NCBI RefSeq assembly: GCF_013409425.1
Contig: NZ_JACCAC010000001.1
Span: forward strand, 2,604,001 to 2,668,000
Origin: Nocardioides perillae
Lineage (GTDB): Bacteria > Actinomycetota > Actinomycetes > Propionibacteriales > Nocardioidaceae
Direction: 5' to 3'
DNA length: 64,000 bases
The position numbers were made by a program, and so were the translations under genes. The notes beneath the pieces were generated by a model, which was not told the origin of the DNA, made no database searches, and was given only the letters and a program-made list of their open reading frames with translations. Below are positions 54,901 through 62,895 of this stretch, one piece after another. Positions within the stretch are counted from its first letter, which is position 1, and each line of letters starts with the position of its first letter.

Positions 54901-56896
54901 GCTCGCCGAGCTGCTGGGGCGCGCCGAGCTGCGCGAGCTGCTCGACCCCGACGTGCTGGCCGAGGTCGAGGCCGAGCTGCAGCGCCTCGCCGAGGACCGG
55001 CGGGCCCGCGACACCGAGGGCGTGGCCGACCTCGTGCGCCAGGTGGGGCCGCTCAGCGTCGACGAGGTCGACGCCCGCACCACCGACGCCGTCGACGCGC
55101 TGGCCTCGCTCACCGAGCTGGCGCGCGCTCGCCGCGTCGTCGCGGTGCGCATGGGCGGCGAGGAGCGCTGGGCCGCGGTCGAGGACGTCGGCCGGCTGCG
55201 CGACGGCCTCGGCGTCCCGGTCCCGCCCGGCACCCCCGACGCCTTCACCGACCCCGTCGACGACCCGATCGCCGACCTCGTCTCCCGCTACGCCCGCACC
55301 CACGGGCCCTTCACCACCGACGACGTCGCCGCGCGGCTCGGTCTCGGTGCCGCCGTCGTGCGGCACACGCTGCAGCGGCTCGGTGGCCAGGGCCGAGTCC
55401 TCGAGGGCGAGTTCCGCCCCAGCGGCTCCGGGCAGGAGTGGTGCGACGCCGAGGTGCTGCGGCGGCTGCGGCGACGTTCCCTGGCCCGGCTCCGCAAGGA
55501 GGTGGAGCCGGTCGAGCCGACCGCCCTCGGGCGGTTCGCCACCGCGTGGCAGCACGTGCGCCCCGCGCGCGGCGGGCTGCGCGGCGTCGACGGTGTGCTG
55601 ACGGTGCTCGACCAGCTCGCCGGTTGTCCGGTGCCCGCCTCAGCGCTGGAGTCGCTGGTGCTGCCGGCGCGGGTGCGCGACTACACCCCGGCCTACCTCG
55701 ACGAGCTGACCGCGTCGGGCGAGGTCGTCTGGTCGGGCCACGGCACCCTGCCCGGTCAGGACGGCTGGGTCTCCCTGCACCTCGCCGACACCAGTCCGCT
55801 CACCCTGCCGGTGCCCGAGCCGCTCGAGGGAGAGCTGGGCGGCGACCTCCACCGCGCCGTGGTCGCCGCGCTCGAGCCCGGCGGAGCCTGGTTCTTCCGT
55901 CAGCTCGCCGACGCGGTCGGCGCCACCGACGACAAGGCGCTCGCGGCCGTCCTCTGGGACCTCGTCTGGGCCGGTCACCTGAGCAACGACACCCTGACGC
56001 CGCTGCGGGCGCTGCTGCGCGGCGGGGGCACGGCCCACCGCACGAGGCGGCCACCGCCCCGCGCCCGCACCGGCGGAGCCGCGCTGCGCGGCGCCGGGCT
56101 GCGCGGCGGCGGAGCCCGGGCGCGCATGCCCTCCCGCAGCGGCCCGCCCGAGACCGGCGGCCGCTGGGCGCTGCTGCCCGAGGTCGAGACCGACCCGACC
56201 CGGCGTGCCCACGCCGCCGCCGAGGGCCTCCTCGAGCGGCACGGGGTCGTGACGCGGGGCGCGGTCGTCAGCGAGCGGGTCCCCGGCGGCTTCGCCGCCG
56301 TCTACAAGGTCCTCAGCCGGCTCGAGGAGACCGGGCGGTGCCGTCGCGGCTACTTCGTCGAGGGCCTGGGCGCCGCCCAGTTCGGCACCAGCGGCGCCGT
56401 CGACCGCCTGCGCACCTACGCCGAGCTCGCCCCCGACGCCGAGCCGGTCGCCGTCGCGCTCGCGGCGACCGACCCGGCCAACCCCTACGGCGCCGCCCTG
56501 CCGTGGCCCGAGCGCGACGACGTGGGCGAGGCCTCGAGCAGCGCTCCGGGCAGCTCCTCCGGCAGCTCCCCCGGCGGCGCCGGGGCCGCGGGCACCCGCC
56601 ACCGCCCCGGCCGCAAGGCCGGCGCCCTGGTGGTGCTGGTCGACGGCCGCCTGACGCTCTACGTCGAGCGCGGCGGGCGCACCCTGCTCACCTGGACCGA
56701 CGACGCGGCGCGCCTCACCGCGGCGGCCCGCGCCCTGGCCGAGGCCGCGCAGGAGGGCGCGCTGGGACGGCTGACGGTCGAGAAGGCCGACGGCGCCGCG
56801 ATCCTCGGGGCCCACGACACCCCGCTGCGCGCCGCACTCGACGCGGCCGGCTTCGTCGCCACCCCGCAGGGCCTGCGGCTGCGGTCGCGGAGCTGA
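51989..56896 (+). CDS. lhr: Lhr superfamily 2 helicase
   Basis: The 1635-residue protein is Lhr, a 3'-to-5' DNA-RNA helicase induced by DNA damage in mycobacteria. It has Walker A APTGSGKT (49-56), DEVH (173-176), SATVRPLEE, and QRVGRAGHQ (motif VI). An additional helical DEAD-Lhr domain and winged-helix core follow, then the long C-terminal Lhr-CTD to residue 1635. A Pro/Gly/Arg-rich linker lies near residues 1345-1385. The GTG start at 51989 lacks a Shine-Dalgarno, and a CAGGAT box precedes it by six bases. It is followed by nei2 one base after the stop. Confidence 0.96.
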   Translation: MTTAATSSVLERFSTPTRTWFEAAFAAPTPAQAGAWEAIGAGRHALVVAPTGSGKTLSAFLWSLDQLLTTERPEDRTTRCRVLYVSPLKALAVDVERNLRAPLAGIRHTAARLGTRVPEVRVGLRSGDTSAADRRKLVTDPPDIVITTPESLFLMLTSQARESLRGVQTVILDEVHAVAGTKRGAHLAVTLERLDALLERPAQRIGLSATVRPLEEVARFLGGSAPVEVVAPPSAKEWDLRVVVPVEDMTAPEAYDDSRLPRGGPASGNGVQRFKGGPPPQAGDPVEPGDAAAADVAPDDDDPFADLFGGTVAQPVGDPSRAQSLWPHIEESVVDLVEQHRSTIVFANSRRLAERLTARLNEIATERAEAAAPDAAPEQPGSRWRLEQRPPAEVAGQSGSTRGGGADAGPGPHDGGPGAVVIAKAHHGSVSKEQRALIEDDLKRGRLPCVVATSSLELGIDMGAVDLVVQIESPPSVASALQRVGRAGHQVGEVSRGVLFPKHRGDLAQTAVAVERMLTGAIESLRVPTNPLDVLAQQVVAATALDEWDVEELYALVRRSAAFTSLPRSAYDATLDLLSGRYPSDEFAELRPRVVWDRVAGTLTARPGAQRLAVTSGGTIPDRGLFGVFLAGGEGPGRRVGELDEEMVYESRVGDVFALGATSWRIEDITHDRVLVTPAPGIPGRLPFWRGDSLGRPAELGEAVGALVRELGALPQERAEAQVAQRGLDDFAAGNLVAYLREQQEATSALPTDRTVLVERFRDELGDWRLVVHSPYGTPVHAPWALAINARMRERYGIDGQAVASDDGIVIRVPDTDAEPPTGEVVVFEPDEVEDLVTSEVGGSSLFASRFRECAARALLLPRRDPGRRSPLWQQRQRAAQLLEVASKYPSFPIVLEAVRECLQDVYDLPSLVGLMRRLERREVTVTDVETTTPSPFARSLLFGYVAQFVYEGDSPIAERRAAALALDQGLLAELLGRAELRELLDPDVLAEVEAELQRLAEDRRARDTEGVADLVRQVGPLSVDEVDARTTDAVDALASLTELARARRVVAVRMGGEERWAAVEDVGRLRDGLGVPVPPGTPDAFTDPVDDPIADLVSRYARTHGPFTTDDVAARLGLGAAVVRHTLQRLGGQGRVLEGEFRPSGSGQEWCDAEVLRRLRRRSLARLRKEVEPVEPTALGRFATAWQHVRPARGGLRGVDGVLTVLDQLAGCPVPASALESLVLPARVRDYTPAYLDELTASGEVVWSGHGTLPGQDGWVSLHLADTSPLTLPVPEPLEGELGGDLHRAVVAALEPGGAWFFRQLADAVGATDDKALAAVLWDLVWAGHLSNDTLTPLRALLRGGGTAHRTRRPPPRARTGGAALRGAGLRGGGARARMPSRSGPPETGGRWALLPEVETDPTRRAHAAAEGLLERHGVVTRGAVVSERVPGGFAAVYKVLSRLEETGRCRRGYFVEGLGAAQFGTSGAVDRLRTYAELAPDAEPVAVALAATDPANPYGAALPWPERDDVGEASSSAPGSSSGSSPGGAGAAGTRHRPGRKAGALVVLVDGRLTLYVERGGRTLLTWTDDAARLTAAARALAEAAQEGALGRLTVEKADGAAILGAHDTPLRAALDAAGFVATPQGLRLRSRS

Positions 56897-56897
56897 C

Positions 56898-57695
56898 GTG
56901 CCGGAGGGCGACACCGTCTGGCGCACGGCCCGGGCGCTGCACCGCGCCCTGACCGGTCACGTGCTGGTGCGCGCCGAGCTGCGGGTGCCGCAGCACGCGA
57001 CCGCCGACCTGGTCGGCGCGACCGTCACCGGCACCCACGCGCGCGGCAAGCACCTCGTGACGCGGCTCGAGCGCCCCGGTGCCGAGCAGTGGACCCTCCA
57101 CACCCACCTCAAGATGGAGGGCAGCTGGCACCTCTACCCGACCGGCGGGCGGTGGCGACGCCCTGACCACCAGGTGCGCGCGGTGCTGGGCACCGCCGAC
57201 ACCACCGCGGTCGGCTTCTCCCTCGGGGTGGTCGAGCTCGTGCCTCGCAGCGCGGAGGCCGACCTCGTCGCCCACCTCGGGCCCGACCTGCTCGGTCCCG
57301 ACTGGGACGAGGACGAGGCGCTGCGCCGGCTGCGCGCCGAGCCGGCGCGCACCCTCGCCGACGCCCTGCTCGACCAGCGGGTCCTCGCCGGCATCGGCAA
57401 CATGTACCTCGCCGAGCTCTGCTTCGTCACCGGGCACCACCCCGAGGCCACCGTGGCGTCCGTCGCCGACCTGCCCCGGCTGGTGCGCACGGCGCGTCGC
57501 ATGCTCGCCCTCGGCACCCGCCACGCCGTGCAGGCGACGACCGGCGACCAACGCCCGGGGCAGCAGACGTGGGTCTACCGGCGCGACGGCGAGCCGTGCC
57601 GCCGCTGCGGCACGACGGTCCAGGTGGCGATGCGCGGGCCGCTGGGCCGCGAGCGGGCGTCGTACTGGTGCCCCCGCTGCCAGCCCGGCCCCTGA
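56898..57695 (+). CDS. nei2: Endonuclease VIII-type DNA glycosylase (Nei2-like)
   Basis: The 265-residue protein is a Fpg/Nei DNA glycosylase/AP lyase. It starts (M)PEGDTVWRTARALHRAL, with catalytic Pro2-Glu3, has HLKMEGSW near residue 72 and GIGNMYLAEL (helix-two-turn-helix), and ends with a CHC2-like zinc finger, CRRCGTTV and YWCPRC. The helicase gene lhr is one base upstream, the same arrangement as Rv3296-Rv3297 in Mycobacterium, suggesting joint action in oxidative DNA repair. Confidence 0.94.
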   Translation: MPEGDTVWRTARALHRALTGHVLVRAELRVPQHATADLVGATVTGTHARGKHLVTRLERPGAEQWTLHTHLKMEGSWHLYPTGGRWRRPDHQVRAVLGTADTTAVGFSLGVVELVPRSAEADLVAHLGPDLLGPDWDEDEALRRLRAEPARTLADALLDQRVLAGIGNMYLAELCFVTGHHPEATVASVADLPRLVRTARRMLALGTRHAVQATTGDQRPGQQTWVYRRDGEPCRRCGTTVQVAMRGPLGRERASYWCPRCQPGP

Positions 57696-57724
57696 CGGGG
57701 CCGGTGCGCCAGGAGCGGGAGGGC

Positions 57725-57756
57725 GGACCCGCCCGGCCAGGTGGCCGGGCGGGTCC
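57725..57756. terminator. Bidirectional terminator between nei2 and the metalloprotease
   Basis: GGACCCGCCCGGCCA and its exact inverse form a 15-bp stem with a GG loop. It lies between two convergent genes, 29 bp past nei2 and 6 bp past the metalloprotease stop, so it can serve both. Confidence 0.9.
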
Positions 57757-57762
57757 GGTCGC

Positions 57763-60700
57763 TCAGCCGCGGAAGACCGCGAGCCCGTCGACGCGCACGG
57801 TCCGACCCGACGTCGTGCGGAGGGTGAGCCGCCCGCTGACCGGGGCGGCGACGTCGGGCAGGACCCGCACCACCCGGGTGCGGGCGGGCCCGGCCAGGCT
57901 GACGCGACCCAGGGTCCGACCGCCCAGCTGCACCAGCACGGTGCCGTAGCCGCGTCCGGTGGAGACCACGACGCCGATGCGGCTGACGCCGCGCACCCCG
58001 AGCGAGAGCGCCGCGCCGCGCTGCGAGGTCTGCAGCAGCGTCTCGCGGAAGCTGCGCTCCGAGCCGAGCGGGCGCCAGGCGCCACGGCGCTGCAGCTGCC
58101 GGTCGTCGAAGGCGACCGCGAAGCGGCGGGAGGCCGGGGAGCGGTCGACGTTGCCGGCAGCGTCGCGGGCCGCGACGGTGAAGGTGTGCTGACCCGCGCG
58201 CAGGCCGCGCAGCACCACAGACCCACGGCCGCACGCCACCTGGCGCCCGTCGAGACGGCAGGTGAACGACGCGGTCTCGTCCGCGGTGTAGCGGAAGCGG
58301 ACCGTGCCGGCGGCCAGCAGCGCCCGGTCGGCCGGCCCACCGCTCACCCGCGTCTGGGGTGCCCGGTCGTCGGCCGCGGCGACGCTCACCCGCGCGTCGT
58401 CGGCGCGGTCGTCGCGGGCGTGCGCGCCGTCGAGGACGAGCCCGACCACGGTGGTCGCGGTGAGGACGGCGTCGCAGGACGCGGTGCCCGAGGCCGCCGA
58501 GCCCTCGACGTCGACCGGGCCGCAGAGCGCCTCGCCGGTGGCGCGGTCGACGAAGGTCAGCTCCGACTGCTCCACGTCCCCGGGGGTGGTGTCGCCGCTG
58601 TCGGCGACGGTGGCGCTGAGCCGCACGGTGCCGGGCGCCGCCTGCGTGGGGCCGGTGTAGTCCAGCACGGCGGCCTCGGGGCGCACCGCGACCGGCACCC
58701 GCACGACGGCGGCGGCACCGCTCGGCTCGCTGACGGCGACGGTGGCCGTGCGGTCCCCGGGCAGCGCACGGACCGCCCCGCGCAGCTCGAAGGTGGCGAC
58801 CGCGGGACGCTGGCCGTCGGGTGTCGCGCTCGTGCGCACCGCCTCGAGGCCGGCCACGCCGGCCACCACGGCCGACAGCTGGTCGGCGTCGACCTCGCCG
58901 CTGCGCGCGGTCACGACCACGGGGTTGTCGAGCTCGTCGCTGAACGCCGCTGCCGAGGTGGCCCGGTCGCTCGTGGCGGTCAGCGGCGCGGTGATGGAGA
59001 GTGCCGCGTCGTTGACGTCGAAGAAGTAGTTGTCGACGGCCTCGATCTTGAGGCGGGCCTGGTCGGTGATGACGTCGGGCCACACGATCTGCTCGCGGCC
59101 GTCGTTGGCCGTCGGACCGGCGAGCACGTGCGGGTAGGTCACGCCCCCGTCCTCGGAGAGCACGATGCGCACCTGGGGCGCCAGGCCGGCGGCCGCCGTG
59201 CCCGCGACGCTCCACGTGACGGTCTCGAGCGCGCCCGCCCGCCGCACCGACCCGGGGGTCGCCTGCGAGGTGACGAGGAAGGGGCCGGCGGCCGTGTCGA
59301 GCGTGAGGGTCACGTCGTCGGCACCGGTGCCGCCACCGCCCGTGCGCTGGTCGCGCGCGGTCAGTCGGAAGTTGAGCTCGCCCCCGCCGCCGAGCAGCGG
59401 GTCGCCGGTGTAGGCCGCGGTCGGCAGGAACTCCGACCAGCACTCGACCGTCGCGGGCGGCACCGGTGCCTCGCCGTCGGCGGGCGGCGCGGGGCAGGTG
59501 CCGGTGGCGGCGTTGGTGTTGCCCGCGAGCACCTGGGCCAGGTCGGGGAAGGTGCGGCTCGGCGAACGTCCGGCGACGTTCTGGCCGGGCGAGGGCGAGA
59601 GCAGCGCAGCCTCGTCGGTGACGTCGGCGGCGGTGCCGAAGACCCGGAAGAGCGGGCCGGAGGACTTGGCCGCGTCGTAGAGGGCGGTGCCGTCGGTCTC
59701 GTCGACGCCGACGTCGTTCTGCTCCCACAGGTAGACCAGGGCGTCGCCGTCGACGTCGGTGCCGCTGCCGGTGAGGGTGAAGGGGGTGCGCACCGGGATG
59801 GTCTTGTCCGCCGGGGCCGTGACGGCCGGGGCGCGGTTGCCGGTGGCGCTGACCGCGCCCTGGTTGGTGCCGGGGCCACCCTGCACCAGCACGCCCACGG
59901 CGGCGGACACCGGCTGACCACCCTCGTCCTGCACGCTCGCGACCGCGATCCGCGCGTGGTCGACGTCGTCGTTCCACGTCACGGTGAACCCGGCGTCGTC
60001 GGGGAAGGTCGCCCCGTCGAAGCCGGTCACCGTCACGCTCTCCCCGCCGGTGAGGGCCGAGATGCGCCGCTGCAGCTCGAGCGGGTTGTAGGTCGCCAGA
60101 CCACGCTCGACCGTGGTGGTCCGCCCGCGGTAGGTCAGGTTGACCAGGTCGCCGTCGGTGTCGAAGCCGCGCAGCGTGACGGTCTGCTCCTCGGCGTAGC
60201 TCAGGGGCTCGGCGGTGACGTGCGTGTCGACCTCGTCGAGCGAGCGCTGCGAGAAGTACGGATCGGTGTGCGGCTGCAGGTCGTCGCGGTCGCAGATGCC
60301 GGCGTACGCCATGACCGACGAGCCGGAGCCCGGCTCGACGGAGGTGCCGGCGTTGCGGTTGGTCAGCGAGCAGTTGCCCTGGTTGCCGTCGAAGGTGTGG
60401 TTGCCGTTGAACTGGTGACCCATCTCGTGGGCGACGTAGTCGATGGCGAAGAAGTCGCCCTGCGGCTTCGGCAGGCCGGTGCAGCCGGCCGCCTTGCGGT
60501 CCTCGCCGACGACGCCGAGGCCGGCGATGCCGCCACCGTTGAGCCCGAGGGCGATGTGGCCGATGTCGTAGCGGTCGGCGCCGATCAGCTGCCCGAGCAC
60601 GAAGGTGTTGCGGGTCAGCAGCCCGCTGCTGCAGCCCTCGAGCTGCGCCGGGGTGTAGCAGCCGTTGGCCCCGCACGGCCCGTCGGCCCCGGTGGCCTTC

Positions 60701-61548
60701 TCCACCGTGTCGAGGTTGAGCCTCTCGGTGCCGTCGACGAGCAGCATCCGGATGGCGAGGTCGTCGCGGTAGACCTGGTTGACGCGGTTCATCAGCGTCG
60801 CCTTCTCGGCGAGCACGTTCTGGGTGCCGAAGTAGGTCGCGTAGCTCGGGTCGGTCACGAGCGCGAGCCGGTAGGTGCGCAGCGGCACGGCCTCGCCCGG
60901 TCCCGGGCGCTGGGCGGCCCGCTCCCGCTCGCCCGGGCCGAGCTCGGGCAGCGGCGGCTGGAAGTCGAAGGGCAGCTCCGGGGCGGCGGAGTCCTCGCCG
61001 TGGTAGCTGACGTGCTCGACGGTGCCGCGCTCGTTGCGCACGGGGTCGACCAGCCACGACTCGTGGGCGCCGGCCTCGCGCACGCTCGCGTGGAAGCCCA
61101 TGGGGGTGAGGTCGAGGGCCACGCTGAGGCGCGGGTCGTCGACGCCGGTGCCGGCGTAGGTGCGGATCTCCGGGTGGGCTGCGGCGAGCCGCGGCTCCAT
61201 CACGGGCGTCTGCGTGACCGCGAAGCGCACGAGGTCGCCGTCGGGGTCGGGCACGAAGACCACCGCCGGGGCGGCACCGCGCCGGGCCTGCGCCGGGCTC
61301 GGCGCGGCGGACAGCTGCGCGCCGAGCGCGCCGAGGTCGACCGCGAACGCGCTGAAGTCGCTCGGCCGCACCCGCGCCTCGTCGCCCGCGGGCAGGACGA
61401 GGTCGGTCAGCGGCTCGAAGAGCGGACCCAGGGGGTCACCGGGTGCGGCGGTCGCGGCCGGGCCGCTCGGCAGGGCGCCGACCAGCGTGGCGGCGAGCAG
61501 GAGCGACGTGGCCGGGGCGACCAGGCGACGCAGGGAGGGGACGCGCAT
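57763..61548 (-). CDS. Secreted metzincin-type metalloprotease with C-terminal repeat domains
   Basis: The 1261-residue protein has a signal peptide (LVAPATSLLLAATLVGAL), a prodomain, and a reprolysin-like catalytic domain with zinc motif HEMGHQFNGNH (His374, His378, His384; Glu375) and Met-turn SSVMAYAGIC. Beyond about residue 460 it has PKD/Ig-like repeats (for example TVTLRGFDTDGDLVN and RVVLSEDGGVTYP) and a final beta-rich domain after RFRYTADETASFTCRL. It is an extracellular protease of unknown target. ATG 61548 gives the signal peptide; a bidirectional terminator follows. Confidence 0.92.
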   Translation of the reverse strand: MRVPSLRRLVAPATSLLLAATLVGALPSGPAATAAPGDPLGPLFEPLTDLVLPAGDEARVRPSDFSAFAVDLGALGAQLSAAPSPAQARRGAAPAVVFVPDPDGDLVRFAVTQTPVMEPRLAAAHPEIRTYAGTGVDDPRLSVALDLTPMGFHASVREAGAHESWLVDPVRNERGTVEHVSYHGEDSAAPELPFDFQPPLPELGPGERERAAQRPGPGEAVPLRTYRLALVTDPSYATYFGTQNVLAEKATLMNRVNQVYRDDLAIRMLLVDGTERLNLDTVEKATGADGPCGANGCYTPAQLEGCSSGLLTRNTFVLGQLIGADRYDIGHIALGLNGGGIAGLGVVGEDRKAAGCTGLPKPQGDFFAIDYVAHEMGHQFNGNHTFDGNQGNCSLTNRNAGTSVEPGSGSSVMAYAGICDRDDLQPHTDPYFSQRSLDEVDTHVTAEPLSYAEEQTVTLRGFDTDGDLVNLTYRGRTTTVERGLATYNPLELQRRISALTGGESVTVTGFDGATFPDDAGFTVTWNDDVDHARIAVASVQDEGGQPVSAAVGVLVQGGPGTNQGAVSATGNRAPAVTAPADKTIPVRTPFTLTGSGTDVDGDALVYLWEQNDVGVDETDGTALYDAAKSSGPLFRVFGTAADVTDEAALLSPSPGQNVAGRSPSRTFPDLAQVLAGNTNAATGTCPAPPADGEAPVPPATVECWSEFLPTAAYTGDPLLGGGGELNFRLTARDQRTGGGGTGADDVTLTLDTAAGPFLVTSQATPGSVRRAGALETVTWSVAGTAAAGLAPQVRIVLSEDGGVTYPHVLAGPTANDGREQIVWPDVITDQARLKIEAVDNYFFDVNDAALSITAPLTATSDRATSAAAFSDELDNPVVVTARSGEVDADQLSAVVAGVAGLEAVRTSATPDGQRPAVATFELRGAVRALPGDRTATVAVSEPSGAAAVVRVPVAVRPEAAVLDYTGPTQAAPGTVRLSATVADSGDTTPGDVEQSELTFVDRATGEALCGPVDVEGSAASGTASCDAVLTATTVVGLVLDGAHARDDRADDARVSVAAADDRAPQTRVSGGPADRALLAAGTVRFRYTADETASFTCRLDGRQVACGRGSVVLRGLRAGQHTFTVAARDAAGNVDRSPASRRFAVAFDDRQLQRRGAWRPLGSERSFRETLLQTSQRGAALSLGVRGVSRIGVVVSTGRGYGTVLVQLGGRTLGRVSLAGPARTRVVRVLPDVAAPVSGRLTLRTTSGRTVRVDGLAVFRG

Positions 61549-61704
61549 GCAGACCTCACGAGACGTGCGGCCGGGGCCGCGGGCGGGCCACCCTCTCGAG
61601 GGGGTGGTCGTCCCCCCAACGAGCCGACGGGCTCGGGGTCACGAACGGGTGTGGCTGGAGTGGCACACGGTCTGGTCGAGCGGCCCCCTCCCGAGGGCCT
61701 GCCG

Positions 61705-62730
61705 TCAGCGGTAGGTGCGCAGCGCGTCCTCGAAGGCCGAGCGGGAGGTGCCGGAGCTGGCGATGCGCCAGTCGGACTCCTTGTCGAACTCGAACCAGGT
61801 GAAGCCGCGCCAGTCCGGCACCTCCGCGAGCGTGGCGAACATGCCGTAGACCCAGGAGGCCTTGTCGCCACCGACCTCGGTCGAGCTCACCTCACCGACG
61901 TAGAACGGCTTGGCGGTGAAGGAGCGGATCTCCTGGTAGCCGGCGAAGAAGATGTCGGCGAAGCCGGTCCACCGGGTGCCGGGGAGCAGCGTCGACCAGT
62001 TGTAGCCGTCGAGCGCGACGTGCTCGACCAGCCCGTCACCGGGGTAGAGGCCCTTCAGCGCGGGGGTGCCGGGGAACGGCACGTTGGGCGACCACTTCCA
62101 CATCACGTTGGTCACGCCCTGCTTGGTGAAGATGCCCCGCACGCGCTTCCAGGCCGCCACGTAGTCGCCGGCGCCGTTGCCGTTGACGCCCTCGGCCCAG
62201 GGGTACCAGTTGCCGTTCATCTCGTGGGCGAAGCGCAGCACGACCGGCCCGGCGTAGGCCTTGAGCTGCTTGGCCCACTTCGTCACGTAGGCGTCGAACG
62301 CGCCACCCGCGATCCGGTCGAGCGCGTACGCCGGCTGGTCGACGCCGTACGCCGGGTTCCACGGCTCCCACGTGACCTCGGGGGTCGCGCCGAGGGCGGC
62401 GACCCGCGCCGCGGCCTGCGCGGGGAAGTCGCCGCCGTCGGACCACGCGACGTACCACATCGCGAGGTTCGGCATGCGACCCGTCTGCGCCGCCACCTGC
62501 TCCAGCACCGAGGTGTCCCACGGCAGGCCCGGAGCCGCGACACCGAAGGCGCGACCGGGCAGCGAGACCGTCGTGGCGCTGCTCGGCGAGGTCGCGGTGG
62601 TCGTCGGTGCCTTCACGACGCGCCCCGTGGAGGAGGTCGGGCGGGCCGAGGCCGACCCGGGGGTCACGGCGACCACCGAGGCGGCGACGAGGACGGCGAG
62701 GGCGGCCGCGAGGTGGCGACGGATCTGCAC
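61705..62730 (-). CDS. Secreted GH26-like glycosidase
   Basis: The 341-residue protein has a signal peptide (RRHLAAALAVLVAASVVAV) and a Thr/Ser linker, then a TIM-barrel resembling GH26 beta-mannanases. The acid/base Glu170 is in RFAHEMNGNWYPW and the nucleophile Glu280 in YVGEVSST. MWYVAWSDGGDFPAQ and VTWEPWNPAYG line the barrel start. The mannan or related glycan substrate is inferred from the family. GTG 62730 has AGGAG five bases before. It stands between the metalloprotease and sigma factor genes, all on the minus strand. Confidence 0.85.
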   Translation of the reverse strand: MQIRRHLAAALAVLVAASVVAVTPGSASARPTSSTGRVVKAPTTTATSPSSATTVSLPGRAFGVAAPGLPWDTSVLEQVAAQTGRMPNLAMWYVAWSDGGDFPAQAAARVAALGATPEVTWEPWNPAYGVDQPAYALDRIAGGAFDAYVTKWAKQLKAYAGPVVLRFAHEMNGNWYPWAEGVNGNGAGDYVAAWKRVRGIFTKQGVTNVMWKWSPNVPFPGTPALKGLYPGDGLVEHVALDGYNWSTLLPGTRWTGFADIFFAGYQEIRSFTAKPFYVGEVSSTEVGGDKASWVYGMFATLAEVPDWRGFTWFEFDKESDWRIASSGTSRSAFEDALRTYR

Positions 62731-62847
62731 GACTGCTCCTGGGGGGTCCGGGCCGCCCCCACCGGCGGCCGTGCCCTCATCATCGGCGATCTCCGGTCTT
62801 CCTTGAGGCATTCTTGAAGATCTGCCGCAGGTGTCCCTGGACGCACC

Positions 62848-62880
62848 GCGGCCCCCGCCGGAGCACCGGTCGGGGGCCGC
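62848..62880 (-). terminator. Terminator of the sigma factor gene
   Basis: GCGGCCCCCG and CGGGGGCCGC form a perfect 10-bp stem 16 bp past the sigma factor stop, on the minus strand. Confidence 0.82.
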
Positions 62881-62895
62881 GTGGCGCGTGACGCG

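Noticed and set aside
57079..62817. Very long open frame antisense to the metalloprotease and GH26 genes
   Set aside because: It has Arg/Gly/Ala/His-biased composition, no domain motifs, and lies opposite two genes with clear signal peptides and catalytic sites. High GC makes such antisense frames common.
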